A DNA stretch of 64,000 nucleotides from Sternotherus odoratus (lineage: Eukaryota > Chordata > Testudines > Kinosternidae), in NCBI GenBank assembly GCA_032164245.1, contig JAVMKO010000002.1:182596920-182660919 (forward strand). Direction: 5' to 3'. Below are positions 45,183-57,502 of the stretch, piece after piece (position 1 is the stretch's first letter; every line of letters begins with the position of its first letter). The notes below the pieces were generated by a model. It saw nothing but the letters and a program-made list of their open reading frames with translations. It made no database searches and was not told where the DNA came from. The position numbers were made by a program, and so were the translations under genes.

Positions 45183-47144
45183 TGATGTGGGGGATGGGAG
45201 GGAACACGTGGAGTCATGTGTCGCCCCCCCCCCCATCCCCCAATTTCTGCCAGGGTTTATATTTTTATTTGTATTTCTTTTTTGCAAGGAATGGGTTCAA
45301 AATACGCGCACACACGCCATCGACAGTTACACGTCGCCTGTTACCAGTATAAGCCTTCATGTGAATATATATACAGCTTCAGGAAAGGTGACAGACTCCA
45401 GTATTTGATGAGAAGAAATGAACATGGAGGATTTTAACTTTTCTTGTTCAAATTTTGAATTACAGGACGGAATGGCATCAGTCCTGTAATTTTCATGGCT
45501 TCAGTTAATACCAGTTGTGGTTGTTGTAGTGAATGGGAGATTTCATGTTATTCTGAATTATTATAATGTTGTTGTGGAGAGATGGTTTGTAAGAAAAGAA
45601 GGTTAAACTCATCAGACATTTAAATACACAGATCAAAATTCAGATCTAACACAAACAGCAGCTGCTCCACTGATACCAGTTCTGAAATTGGCCCGTTTAG
45701 TCTGGTTTGGCACAGATCATACCAAATGTTCTTAGGAGAAAAAGGAGAAGATTCAACCTTATTATGAGCCCAATTCTGCCTGGCTTCAATGGGGCTACTC
45801 GCTTCTCCACATGTGTAAGGGTGGCAGAATCTGGGCCATTTTAGTATCTCAGGCAAATATATAATTAGCATTTTAAAAACATATTGAGCATATTAGAATA
45901 ATATCTACATATACATGGGACCTGAGAAATACTGTCTTTCTGGCTCCCTCAGAGCCTATCACAGTCTATTGTTCCAAGGCATATTTAGAGAATTTGAAGT
46001 CCACATATTAATGAGCTGATCCTTTAATAGCCCTATGGGAACCATTATAATTCATCATACCCATGCTGCTAAGAGAATTTTTTAGTTCACAGATCACTAA
46101 CCTCATAGAAAATGCATCTTAAAACTCCTGACTACTTTTCCCTTTATGGTTTTCTAATTAAAAAATGGCCAAACAGATTTCTTTCAAATTGAGGGTGGGG
46201 AAGGATGCTAAGGGTGAAATACCCACTGGTGTGGACGATCAGAACAAGAGCCTCCACCCTGGGCTCAGAATGAGGATTCCTGGGGGAGGAGAGGGGAACT
46301 GCCATGTGAAAAGAGTTTGCTAACCTTATTCACATAGTACTATGGAGGGATGCTATGGACCTGCCTTGCCCATCAAAGGCAGTAATGGGGATAGTCAATG
46401 GGACGACTGCAAGATATACAGCTCCAGAAGCCATAATACACTGTATAAGTAGCACAGAAGAGACTGGAACATCTGTTCCAGACACTAAGCTGGAAGAATG
46501 GCCAAGGAGAGAATGGGAGCAGTCTTTGTGGTGGCCTAGAAACCTGGCTATGAACTGGGTGACTGAATTTTCTGAATAATTCATGGAGTCTGTTTTCCAG
46601 GCATACTCTTTCTATTCAAAAGTATTCACTAAATTCACTGTATGAATCAGTTTCAGCCTCTAGTTTGCCTGTAAACTATATCTTACATTTCTTATTTGAT
46701 ATCTATGGTATGCAATGATGTGTCACTTGTGTCACATAGTGTTGTTTCTGCTCCCTGATTGGAAGACTGAAACATTTGAAACAGAAGACAAAAAAAGGAA
46801 TAACAAATAACGACAACTGAGTAATACTCTTCTGATAGGACTTTACACAGGCATCTTCATTCCTGCTCAAATTCCTTCAGGCTGTGGGATTCACAAATAT
46901 TTTCACAGCTTAATCTTCGAAATGTTAATGAACAAGGAAGAAAAGGGAAGAAACTCACCACACTGTTTCACAAAAAATATTCACAATTCACTTCTATGCT
47001 GTTCAGCCAGCTTTATGGCTCAACTTTCCTTTGTCGGTTAAGGAACTGGTGTTCTTATTAAACAAGAGAATCCTTTATATTTCCAATGGATGTAAGGAAA
47101 ACTACAAACTTCGTTTTTAAGCACAGTTGAGCCCTCTGGAGGTG
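45183..47144. other. No gene confirmed; CpG-rich stretch and one palindromic repeat
   Basis: At 45290-45340 six CpGs occur in about 40 bases (AATACGCGCACACACGCC region) beside an open frame to 45437. At 45768-45838 GCCCAATTCTGCC and GGCAGAATCTGGGC are arms of a palindromic repeat. The rest is AT-rich unique DNA. Confidence 0.5.
45768..45838. repeat. Short palindromic repeat
   Basis: Inverted arms GCCCAATTCTGCC and GGCAGAATCTGGGC enclose TGGCTTCAATGGGGC. It fits the palindromic family found through the window. Confidence 0.65.
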
Positions 47145-47183
47145 ATAGTTTTGTGTCTTAGTTTTTCAAAACATGAAAGAAAA
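47145..47183 (+). repeat. 39-bp exact direct repeat, copy 1
   Basis: Identical base for base to 48249-48287. The match stops sharply on both sides (G versus T before, A versus T after). The two copies bracket 1065 bp that include a MIR-like SINE. Confidence 0.95.
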
Positions 47184-47685
47184 ACATTGGATTTAAGGGA
47201 AAAAATTATTCTTATGCTACATTTAAAAATTATGAAAATTCAGTATAAATAGCAACCAGTTAAGCGTTCTGTAGTTTTGATTGGATAGTACTTGACTGCT
47301 AAAGAGGAACAGGCAACTGGCAATGTTAAAGTGTCAGTTGGATAATAGTACTAAAGCTTCAGGGCTATAATGAGCTCCCATGTTGCATGGGTCTGTCTCT
47401 CTTTGGCTCATTTGCAAGATCTGTGCCTCCATGAAACAGTGCATTCATTTTGGTGTTAAACATATATTGAAATCAGTGAGGGTCCATATAGGTACAATGG
47501 CCCACCTTCACAGTGCTGATTATAGGATTAGGAACTCAGGGCTCGTCAGCACAGCAAGTTACTCTGCTGCAAGCCAGAGTGCAATGTTGCAAGTGGACGC
47601 TGCCAGAGTGAATGTCTGGGAGCAAGTCTGAGCATACAGCTACTTCAAAGCATAACAGAGAATGTTACTTTTAGGGCCAAATGGA

Positions 47686-47870
47686 AGGCAGTGTGGACTA
47701 ATGGCTAGGGTATTAGCCTGGGATTCAGACCTGGATTCTCTCCCTGGCTCTGCCACTGACCTCCCATATGACATTAAGATAATCATTTTATCTCCATTTG
47801 CCCCTATTTCCCCATGTATGGTGTTTGTTCCTCCTGTAAGATCTTCAGAGATGGAACCTATACTTCCCAT
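47686..47870 (+). mobile_element. MIR-like SINE
   Basis: The tRNA-like head GGCAGTGTGGACTAATGGC with GGGATTCAGACCTGGATTC (B-box-like) is followed by CCCTGGCTCTGCCACTGACC. Then comes a diverged core with CCCTATTTCCCCATGTATGG. Confidence 0.8.
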
Positions 47871-48248
47871 TTATATTTACAGCACCTCTAACAATGGGTC
47901 CCCAATCTCATTGATTCCCTGAGACACGACTCCGATATACATCACAAAGTGTTAATAGTAATACTGTGCTAGCATTGTCCTGTAGCAACCATGTGGGGTT
48001 ATTTTTCATGAACAGTCTGGCTGAATATAGAACTTCATCCATAATCATGAGCCTGAGCCTGGATGAGCCTGTTCTGACAGTGAGTGTGGAGACTGAAAGT
48101 TCGGGTGACAAATTCTTGGACAATTGTAAAATCAGAAGGCGCCTCTTGCAAACATACAGCGAGCCGTTCTCTGCTGTGCACCTTGACATTTATTTGTCAT
48201 TGGCTCAGTTAAGCTGTCTGTGTAGATGGGCTTTTAAAAAATGTATTT

Positions 48249-48287
48249 ATAGTTTTGTGTCTTAGTTTTTCAAAACATGAAAGAAAA
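48249..48287 (+). repeat. 39-bp exact direct repeat, copy 2
   Basis: Second copy of the repeat at 47145-47183, 1104 bp downstream in the same orientation. Confidence 0.95.
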
Positions 48288-50329
48288 TCAGACATTTTTT
48301 TATGCAGAGATTGTCCTTCCCCCAAGTATCTCCCCTATGGTCATTGTCTAAAGCTTAGAATACCTTTTGCCATATACTCAAAGGGCTGATTCCACACATT
48401 ATGCTGAATCCTCAACCACTACCATCTGTTTCTTTGATTGTTTTTTTCTGTTTTGTATTTGTGTGAAATGCTTTCCCCCAATGAGAAGTGTTTCTCATTG
48501 TACAATAAAACCCAGGTCCAATATCAACTTTGTCATGTTGAGAGAGGCATCGTATTCTGCCCTAAAATAATTACTCCAATTTAGCCCGCTGCAAGGTACG
48601 AGTCCCTATCAAAACTGACATTCTAAAATCAAAATACCTACCTTCTGAGCCTGATCCTCCACTGTCTTCTACGCTGTCTAGTCATTTACACTGGTACAAT
48701 GTGGATGTAAAATGCTAACACAGACTAGTACTAGCACTGCATTCAGTTGGGTGCAGGTGTAAATAAATACACAAAGTACAAGGCTGTGGAGGATCAGGCT
48801 CTATGGGCTAAAGCATTTTGAAGCAGCTTCTAAACTTCAGTTTAACACTACCAGCTGCGCCTCTGTTTTTCTTTTAGTTTTCTTTTTTTAATTCCACTTA
48901 CACAATTTTTCCTTCTTCTTTGTTTCCCCTCCAACTTTCCTATTTCTGATACTGATCCATGCTAGGCTGCCTGTTCCATCTCGAGCTTCTCAGCTCTTTC
49001 CTAATTGGCAAAACCCTCCTGGGAGGATGGCTTTCTGCCATTTCAACATCTTATATTATTTCTGTGATCTTTTCCACAGAAGGGCTGCTAGACACAAGTG
49101 ATTCATGTTCAGTTTGCCAAATGAGATGACTAATAGGAGTGGACAATAGATCTGTGATGCGCCTTATTGTAGCATTTACCCAGCGTACGTGCAAATATAT
49201 TACCACTTAGGTGACTGTCATTTTGTGAGGGTGGCAGGAACTATTTATAAACTTTGGTTATATATTCAAACCAGAAAATCATCCTTCTATTTTCAAAATA
49301 GTCATCTCTCAGAGATTACATATCCTCAAAGTCATATTAATTAAATCTTAGTGGCAGGGTATAAAGGCTTTTTTCTAATTAATTCAATTTGGTTATGCAG
49401 ATTTGGCCCTGTCTACATAATTTTTCATATAGCATTTTTAATGTTACCTTTGTTACAAAGAGATTAGACTGCAGAATTTTTTTAAAAATATATGTAAAAA
49501 TAAAATGACACATCTTACATTAACCCTAGTGTATACTGCCCTGCAAAGTGCTGTATGTAGAGGAAACTAAAGTTCTTAAGTTGAAATTTAACTGCATAAA
49601 TCATGCAAAACAATTCAAAGTTTCTAGACATCAAGAGATTTGCAGACTTGAGGTGTGATTGAAGAGTAACAGTGTACTTTTGTCACTGAGTTAGCCTGGG
49701 TCTGAAAAACAGACTAGCTGATTGAAGGACTTGACCTAATGATCTCATTTTTTTATCTCCATTTTGTCCCCATGTTTCCAGTTCACTCTAGATCTTTGTT
49801 CTCAATTTCCTAGTAGAAGGAAATTTCCCCTCAATTCTACTTATGCAAATTTATTTAACTGAGCCTGTCAGTTTTGGTGAAATCACCTTTCACACTGCCA
49901 ATACTATCTTCAGCTGATGTTACAGCGCTACATAAAGGTACCACAGGTGTCTGTAGTATGTACGTGAGGGGAAATCTTTATTCAGTAAAATCCCAGATGC
50001 CTTTGGTATACATTTGTTTGATTGATGTAACTATGCTTTGTACAAGTATACACGCTTCCAACAAATATTAGCCCCTCATTTCAAGATAAATGAAATTACA
50101 CTTGTTTAGATGTTGATACTTAAATTACAGTTATCTAGACTTCTTTGCATGATAGAAAACATTGAAAGTTTCATATTTCCAAGAGCCTGCTTTATATATT
50201 TTTCAATAAAAAGCATTTTGAAATTGAGAATAATGAAAAAAGAAAATTCCCAGGAGTTCATTCCCAGTAGTTCATCTGGCCATACAATATGGTTCAGCTT
50301 CAACAATGACCCTGGTGAGGAATTAAGTT
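48288..50329. other. No gene; one palindromic MITE-like repeat inside
   Basis: Apart from the repeat at 48647-48801 this is AT-rich unique DNA without a recognised feature. Confidence 0.55.
48647..48801. mobile_element. MITE-like palindromic element with perfect 16-bp inverted ends
   Basis: GAGCCTGATCCTCCAC (48647-48662) and GTGGAGGATCAGGCTC (48786-48801) are exact inverted repeats. Internally, ATTTACACTGGT and CAGGTGTAAAT extend the palindrome. The element is 155 bp with no coding capacity. No convincing target duplication is visible. Confidence 0.75.
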
Positions 50330-50465
50330 CCAAATATTAATAATAATTAAAATTCATTATTTGTATTGCAGTAGCACTTAGACGCCCCAGTCATGAACCA
50401 GAATCCCATTATGCTCGGTGCTATTCAAACAGAACAAAAATGAAAGTGAGGCCTAAAATAAATAA
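50330..50465 (-). mobile_element. MIR-like SINE 3' tail, or related old repeat
   Basis: On the plus strand the block reads TATTTGTATTGCAGTAGCAC, AGACGCCCCAGTCATGAACC, CCCATTATGCTCGGTGC and TATTCAAACAGAAC. I recognise this as the reverse complement of a 3' tail that in sauropsids follows the MIR core. Confidence is limited. Confidence 0.55.
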
Positions 50466-51834
50466 TTTTCTTCACTTTCACAAAATCATCATCCGTATTT
50501 TAAATTCTGGGGGAGGGAAGATTTAACATTCTAATCTAGAGGCTAATCTGTAAAATAAAGTGTAGATCACAGGAACAAATACAACATATAATTCCTTATT
50601 TGTCGTTGGCTAAATTAATCTAACTGCAATCATCATCATTATTGTCACCATTGAAGACTTATTTTGTCTTTCATAAGATTTATGTGGATGACACTATACG
50701 AATTCACAGGTAAGTCTAGAAGGCCCTCTGCTCCTGTTGAAAATATAGTTTTGATTTAAAATGTTCCAAATGCGAATTTTGCTAAGATATGTGCTATAAT
50801 TTAGACATATCTAGGAAAGGCTGGTAAATACTAGATACCTCCCAAATGTGATTTCCTTTAAGCCAATCTATCACGGAAAATGAAGAGATCATTTGACAAT
50901 AGAATTCTGAGAAGCAAACATTATCAGTCATTAACCACGTGCTTAGGTCATTTTAAAATAAGAACAAAATCATTGAAGTATTGTTGCTCAAGATAATGCT
51001 GCTTGAAATTAAGGGGCAGCTATTTCTGTAGGTTTGTCATTTTCAGAGTGCAATGAACAACCCATTTGTTTTAATATGTATTCATAGAGTGAGGAACTGT
51101 TGTAATTTTAAAAGTGCCATTTCCCTATCTTCCACCAATATAATATCTGTGTTACATCCCACAGCATCTATAGGAAAATGAGTCTATCTCACTTTGCTCT
51201 CATATATTGTTGCTGATTTATTGCTTCAAGGGGTTTAATTAAAGTTTCCCCACTGAAGCTTAATTTTTAAAATAAATGTACTTCTTACTAGATGTTCCCT
51301 AATACAATTTGTTAGCATCGTTGTATTGGTATATTTTCAGCAAAGAGGAGGTGAAATTCACCTACGTGCCAATGACCTGCAAAAAGCCCAACACACAGCT
51401 TGTGCCCTTCACTCAGGGTTTAAGTGGTGCAAGAAGCAGCCCCTGTATTGGCACGCAAAAAAATTGTCTTTGTTAATGGTCCTAGCTCCACAGCATTAGC
51501 TCAACCCACTTGTAAAGCACCCTTGAAAGACTAACATGTTTCAAGCTCTGTTAGTTGACCATGTTGTAGCCTAGAGAGTAAGTATAGGGGAGTTCCTATG
51601 CTACAATATGACCATCTAACACAGCTTCAGATATGTTAACCTGCATCTTAAAAGAGCTTTTCACTCAAAGTAATCTAAACCAGTTGAGCTAACACTTGGG
51701 GGGGGAAAACACCCATTCCAGAGGCATAGTAAGTGTGGGGTGAGGTGAATCATTGTTTTACAGATCTTCCCATCCCCATGAGGAAGGTTTAATAGACCAT
51801 TGAAGATCTATAAACTGTGTTTCCTTTTGTTTCT
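50466..51834. other. No gene or recognised repeat
   Basis: AT-rich unique DNA with no feature that I can support. Confidence 0.55.
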
Positions 51835-51912
51835 TATCCAATCCAGACTTGAACTCAGGTCTCCGATATTGACAGGAAAGTATAGTATTAATCCACTGCA
51901 CCACTTGAATCT
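51835..51912 (-). mobile_element. tRNA-derived SINE head
   Basis: Read on the minus strand: GTGGTGCAGTGGATTAATAC (A-box-like) followed by GAGTTCAAGTCTGG (B-box-like), spaced as in tRNA-derived promoters. This is probably the head of a MIR-class SINE. It cannot be a working tRNA gene because no cloverleaf with paired acceptor ends forms. Confidence 0.5.
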
Positions 51913-54900
51913 CTTTCATAAATGTTTACATTACAAGCGCCTTACAATTGCTGTGAGATATTAATCCCCACTTCTATTCTCTTTTTATCTTCCAGTTCCT
52001 CGGCAGGTGGCATAGGGAAAGAGAAATGCTGCTATGGAATAATCCAGGTTGAACTAAAGCATTTTATAGTGATATTTAGAGATTCACACACTCTCCTCTC
52101 TCCTCCTCCTCCTGTCTCTAACACAGTAACCTCTCTAACGACAAGCTTCTCTCATAAACCATAAAACATATTTAGAATTGTAACATGATGCTGTGGATCC
52201 TCAAAGAACTGCAATGTGCAGTGAATTTTTTAAAATGTGCACTGACATTTTAGGAACATGTACAGAGGTATGTGGAATATTAAATAAACCCTGAATTTAC
52301 TACTCATTTCCCTGACTAGAACCAGCACTTTTTCTGTGTTACATGTAGTACCTTTTAAAATCTGTCTGGGTTCTGCCATATTATGGGGTGGCCTTAGTTG
52401 ACTTACTAGATATTTTCCTGTTCTGATTTCTGTAATTCTGTGATCTCATTGTGACAATACCATAAGCCTGTGGCACACCAGTTTCATTGATTCCCATGTG
52501 TGCAGAAGTTTACAGTTTCCAGAAATGTGATTTCACACACACACACACATTTTTGCTAGCCCAGATCTCAAGATTTTGTGCAAAGTAGCCTTGAAAGTAG
52601 TGTTATAGCTCTAGGAGAATCACCCATCTCAGGAGACTCTATGGCATACTGTATCCTGAAAGCCTGACTAGAGATGTGGCTGGGTACCATGGGGCTTTGT
52701 TGATCTAGATCTGCCGTATCAGCTCCTTCCGGCAGTTCTAACTTATGCTGGGCAAGTGTCATTAACATGCAACCAGCAAGGTCGCTCACAAGTCTATTAC
52801 AATAGTAATTATGTAGACAGTTCACTGAAAATCTAGATTTTGAAGCAAAATGGAATGTTTTCAAAAATACATGGAGAGAACCAAAGACCGGTTATTAATC
52901 CAATGAGATTGGCCTCATTTATTTTACAAAACCAGAAGAATGAACCATCGCAAATACTAACTGGCCATACAGAGCCAAGCAGAGCAATTAAAACACGACT
53001 TGTGATGAGCCGTAGGCTCATGCTGTGTGACATTGACACTGCTAGGAACAAGTTGCCCCTATGGAACAGAAGGCTAGAATAATGCAGATGTGTGTAAACA
53101 AGTTTCTCAACAACACAGCTGTATGTACACAGACATTCTTATTTGAACTAAAAGTACCATTAAGAAGACAGACTTGCAGAGTAAACTTTGGGAGGAGAAA
53201 TCTGAAGCTATACATCTTTAGAGCTTGGCTCAGAGTATCTGAGTAAAAATATGAGACCACGTTCTTGGGTCCAGTAAGGGCCACACCCAAAAGCAGAGTC
53301 TGATTGTAAAGTTGGCAGAGGTACAATACCAGCTGTGCAATAATTCAATTATTACGAGATGGCAGCACCAAGAAACCTTTGAAAAGGATCCATCTAACCA
53401 GGTGCTTTGCAAACTCAATAAATGGATAGGCAGCCTCGTTATTCTGTATAGTATCATGTGATGAATCATTCCACCAACCACTGAAATACAGGAACCGCTG
53501 GACTGAAACATAATGTGTACGTGCTTATGTACTGACATCAAGTCAATTTTCTAGGCATGCACATAAACCAAATACTCTTACTGAAAACAAAACTTGTTAA
53601 AGACTTGCAACCATTGAGCTGTGTATATAGTGAGCCTGTGTAACCAGGTAACCTGCTTCCCTTTTGTCCTTTCTCCCATTCCTCCCTCCTTTTTTATTAT
53701 ACTCACTTGTTGCAGCTCATTTGATAGTCTATTGTGAGCTCTTCAAAGCAGGGGTTTCTTTGTTTTGCACTGTGAAAATTGTTATACCTCACATTTATTT
53801 TCAAGAAATATTCAAATCAGCTATTAAGTTATTTGAATACTGTGAAAAATTGTTTGTCTACTAAATGATTCAAAGAGAAACAGCAACTTTCACTCAATAA
53901 TGTCTTTGTCAAAGAGTATTTGACTAGCTCTCATAGTGTGCAATTTCCCTTGTAATGGGGCCTGGAGGAGGAGCACATAAAAACCTTCGTAAAGGCTGCC
54001 CCTTGCCTCTGAGACCTCTCTTCCTGTTAGACAAACGGTAACTCTCTTTGACATCCTGCTGTCAGCCATTCAGACACGGATTTCATTGCACTCCCATGTC
54101 ACATATTGAGCTTGTAACAATCCCCTCGTTACATACAGACTCACAGTTGCCAGCTATGCTACATGACATGGTTTCATGAACTTCACAGTCTTAAATGGCA
54201 ATAAAACTTCTGGTCCAAAACTCCCCCAAGTCCCTACCTGCTAAAGTGTAGTAAAGAATAATCTGTGCTTGAGCAGTATTAGAGCTAATCTCTCTAGGTC
54301 AGCCAGTGGAGGGTAACATGATTTTATACCCCATGGAGTTTGATAGTATGTATGCACACTAACGAGTATATTATAAATTAACACAAAGACAAGTTCCTCC
54401 ATTGTGTTTCATTACAGAATTTCCAACTATCACAAGTCTAACAGAGGAAAGAAGAAAGAATAGAAGACATTTAATTATTTATTACTATTATTTTGTGTTT
54501 TATATTCTGTGTGAGCACACTGGGCCATGATTCCACTGTGAGAGCAAATGAGAAGTGACACTGACAGTAAAAAAAAAGTCATAGTTAACACAAAGCAAAA
54601 AAATCAATCTATATCTTAGTTGTTATTGTTGTTCAAAGGCTAGGCACATTAACCAAAGGTTTTTAATGTTTTAAACAGAGTATGGCAAAACATTATGTTT
54701 AAAGGAGGTGCAAAGTACAGAAAACATCAACCTGTGTATGCAGATATTAACTTATGATTTTATACACATACTTTATGCACACAAATACACATCATATGGC
54801 ATATAAGAAAGATAGACAATAACTGAAGCCACAAAATTTCAGTAAGTTATACAAAATGGTAGCTAGATAAGGTAATGCCCAAGCATCACCAAAGCGTACT

Positions 54901-55119
54901 GGAACTGCTTATATTTTTATCCTACAACTGTCTACTGTATGGCTGACCTAACGCTGGAGGAATTATACAAAACAAAGAGGTTTTTATACAGTGTTTCAGT
55001 GGGGATGGGTGCTATTTCATAAAGCTGGTTAACTTGCTGTCACTTCTTGGCAGAATCACCTGTTCTCTAACAGCCTCCTCCCCCAACATAGCAGGTGTGA
55101 CTGAAGAATAGGGTGTGGC
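51913..55119. other. No gene or major repeat
   Basis: AT-rich unique DNA with a (CA)8 microsatellite at 52534-52549. The open frames are short and without domains. Confidence 0.5.
52534..52549 (+). repeat. (CA)8 microsatellite
   Basis: Uninterrupted CA dinucleotides. Confidence 0.9.
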
Positions 55120-55330
55120 CAAATAAAGGGATGAGGGCGGAATGCTGCCGCATCCCAGTGAGCCCTGGTTCTCAGAACAGCCCCCTGGGAGCTGCTGCAG
55201 TTATTCATAACTTAGAGCAGACTACAATCTGCTCCAAATGGCACCAGCAGCCCAACCAGCCTGCAAACAGTGGCAGGATTGAAAGGGTATAAAAATGGAA
55301 GATTACAGCCAGCTTGACCCCACCCCCAAG
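55120..55330. repeat. Unclassified GC-richer block, probably interspersed repeat
   Basis: GGTGTGGCCAAATAAAGGG, GAATGCTGCCGCATCCC, TTATTCATAACTTAGAGCAG and AGTGGCAGGATTGAAAGGG look like repeated turtle DNA known to me by appearance. GGGTATAAAAATGG at about 55287-55300 is TATA-like. No ends or duplication can be placed. Confidence 0.35.
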
Positions 55331-55414
55331 ACCTAGTTCAAGCTTCATAGTATTTTCAAACTTTGTTGCCTACATTCTATACCTAATTCTGTAATTAGCC
55401 ACATAAATAAATGG

Positions 55415-55500
55415 CCCAATTTTCATAACTTCTGAGCACCCACAACTGCCTTTGACTTCAACACCTCTGAAAACCAAGGAGTTAGACACCTACATTTTGA
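55415..55500. repeat. Short palindromic repeat
   Basis: CAATTTTCATAACTTCTGAGC, CACCCACAACTGCC, TTTGACTTCAACACC and TCTGAAAACCAAGG are a diverged copy of a palindrome. In better copies 'CTGAGCACCCACAACT' is mirrored on both sides of a TTGACTTCAATG centre. Confidence 0.5.
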
Positions 55501-57231
55501 AATTGTCGCTTCAGCACCTACTTGAAAGTGCTCGGCACAATGCAGGATGAGGCTTCCAGTAGTATCCAATTAGGTGAACTCAAATAAAGACCAGTTGGCA
55601 GTTAAAGAAATTTGATTTTGCTGAATTCATAGTGAGACTGGTCAAAATACAGGGAAAAAAATGTTTGTGAAAAATATCATGAGAAATATGTCCCTTCTTT
55701 TCATCCACCACGCTTCACCATTCCTTGTCTAAGTCTAACGGCTTAAAAAACAAAATCAATAAATAAGTAAAGACATTACAATTGCTAAAACCTTTTTTTC
55801 CATTTCAGTGAACTTGCATTTCTTTAAAAAATGGGCATATTATTTTGTGTTGTCTTTGTTTTGCTCCACATACTCTTTCCAAAAGTATCAGATGACCTGT
55901 CCTATCAGGATGAGCCAACTTACAACATTTAATGTCCAAGATAGGCACAAATTCCCATTTTGTTTTACTGTCGTATTTTACATTATTCCTTTGATTTGTG
56001 ATTTGCTGCAATTTCTTCTACAGTTGGCACTATCCTTCTATGGAAGATCAATTAAAGATAAGAGGACAAATTCTTGATTGCATTCAGAGAGTCAATTTTA
56101 ATATTACTTACAGGAGGGGACTGTAATCTTATCAAACATGTAATCTCTCCAGTTTTGCTTGCACTTACTGGGAGGTTTAAGCATTGTAATTCAAACCAAT
56201 ATGATATGCAATATAAGCAGGGTCCAATTTATCAGTGTTCCATCATATAAGCTAAATAAATAACAGTGTAATGAAGAAAAATCAAAATTAGAAAAAAGAT
56301 TTCCATTAAGCTGCACAGCAGTGCAATGAAATTTTTTGCTAGCATATTCCAAGAGGCAATGAACCCCAGACCCAGTGCAGTCACTGAAATTGAAATTCAA
56401 AATAATACCAATTTCAGTCAGAGGGAAACAGGCTTAGTGGATTAAGCTTTGGCTTTGTATTGTCTTTATATTCAAGAGGTGACATGGGATAGTCTGGAAG
56501 GTACAGAAAAATGAGCTAACTTGATAAACCTAAATGAGGATGAACCTTTTGTCAGGAACTTCACTACACAACTGCCTACACTGAATTAGTTTGCTGAAAT
56601 GTCAAAGACTTCTTTTTGTAAGACGCTGCACAATTGGCCGAAGGTCAATGGTTTCAAACACGGATCGAGATGTGGGTGTGAGTCCAGCACTTCTGAGAAT
56701 TCAACTACTTACTTAGTCATCCAAATTTGATCACTTTGCCCATAAGGGAATATGGATTACAGTGAGTAGTCTAATTCATTCTTGCATTAGTATTTATATT
56801 GTTGCAATACCCAAGGGCACTACAAATTTAAAATGGCCGCGGTCGACATCTGAGGTCTGCTGCAGCAATTCAAACTCTGCTGAGGGTAGTAACATGTTTG
56901 TAAATAGTAGTTCCTTTCTTTAAAATAGACTTCAAGGACAATCATTTCTTGGCATTCATCATTTCCACATAGGTCTGGTTTTCGAGCACTGCTGAAACAA
57001 ATTTTGGCCTAGAATGTGGACCCCTTATTCATCGTGGGCAGCCACTGTTCAGACAAGTAGTCCCACAGACTGGAACGGGATTACTCCCATGGGTAAGGGC
57101 TCATCAGCATGAGTAAGAGCACTGCCTTCTGGCGCTTTATGAGGGTGTGCTCAAATTAGTTGTTTTTTAAAACTATTTCTGCTTGGTATTCATTGAATGC
57201 AAGGCAAATAGCTGCTATTTTGAGAGGACAA
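55501..57231. other. No gene confirmed
   Basis: Contains a strong acceptor-like site at about 55808 followed by a 33-codon frame with a signal-peptide-like start (see findings), and a small CpG cluster in GGCCGCGGTCGAC near 56836-56848. Nothing else is recognised. Confidence 0.45.
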
Positions 57232-57450
57232 ACAAAGGCTCTGGACTCAGGAGATTTTGTTCAATACACAGCTCTACCACAGACTTCTTGTGTGATTTGG
57301 GGCAAGACAGTTAACCCCTCTGAACTTTGGTTTGCCCGCTGTGAAATGGGGCTAATAACATTTCCATTCTCCCAGCCTTAGCCTGGGAGCTATAAGCTAT
57401 AAGCTTATAAGATTTTGTGGGCAGGGACTGACTCTTACTATGGATGAAAT
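57232..57450 (+). mobile_element. MIR-like SINE
   Basis: GGCTCTGGACTCAGGAG and TTCAATACACAGCTCTACC are followed by TTGTGTGATTTGGGGCAAGAC, CAGTTAACCCCTCTGAAC and GTGAAATGGGGCTAATAAC. This is the full MIR order of tRNA-like head, core and 3' region. Confidence 0.88.
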
Positions 57451-57502
57451 CTTGTCCCCACTGTAACCAAGGGCCATTGACTTAATGGAGCCAGAATTTC
57501 AC
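57441..57502. repeat. Short palindromic repeat adjoining the MIR
   Basis: GATGAAATCTTGTCCCCACTG versus GGGCCATTGACTTAATGG and GCCAGAATTTCAC: inverted halves of the palindromic family. Confidence 0.5.

Noticed and set aside
44695..45287. GC-rich open frames up to 104 codons on both strands
   Set aside because: They span the boundaries of the hAT MITE at 44786-45174 and reflect its composition.
51835..51912. tRNA gene candidate (A-box- and B-box-like sequences)
   Set aside because: No cloverleaf with paired acceptor arms forms. It fits a decayed tRNA-derived SINE head.
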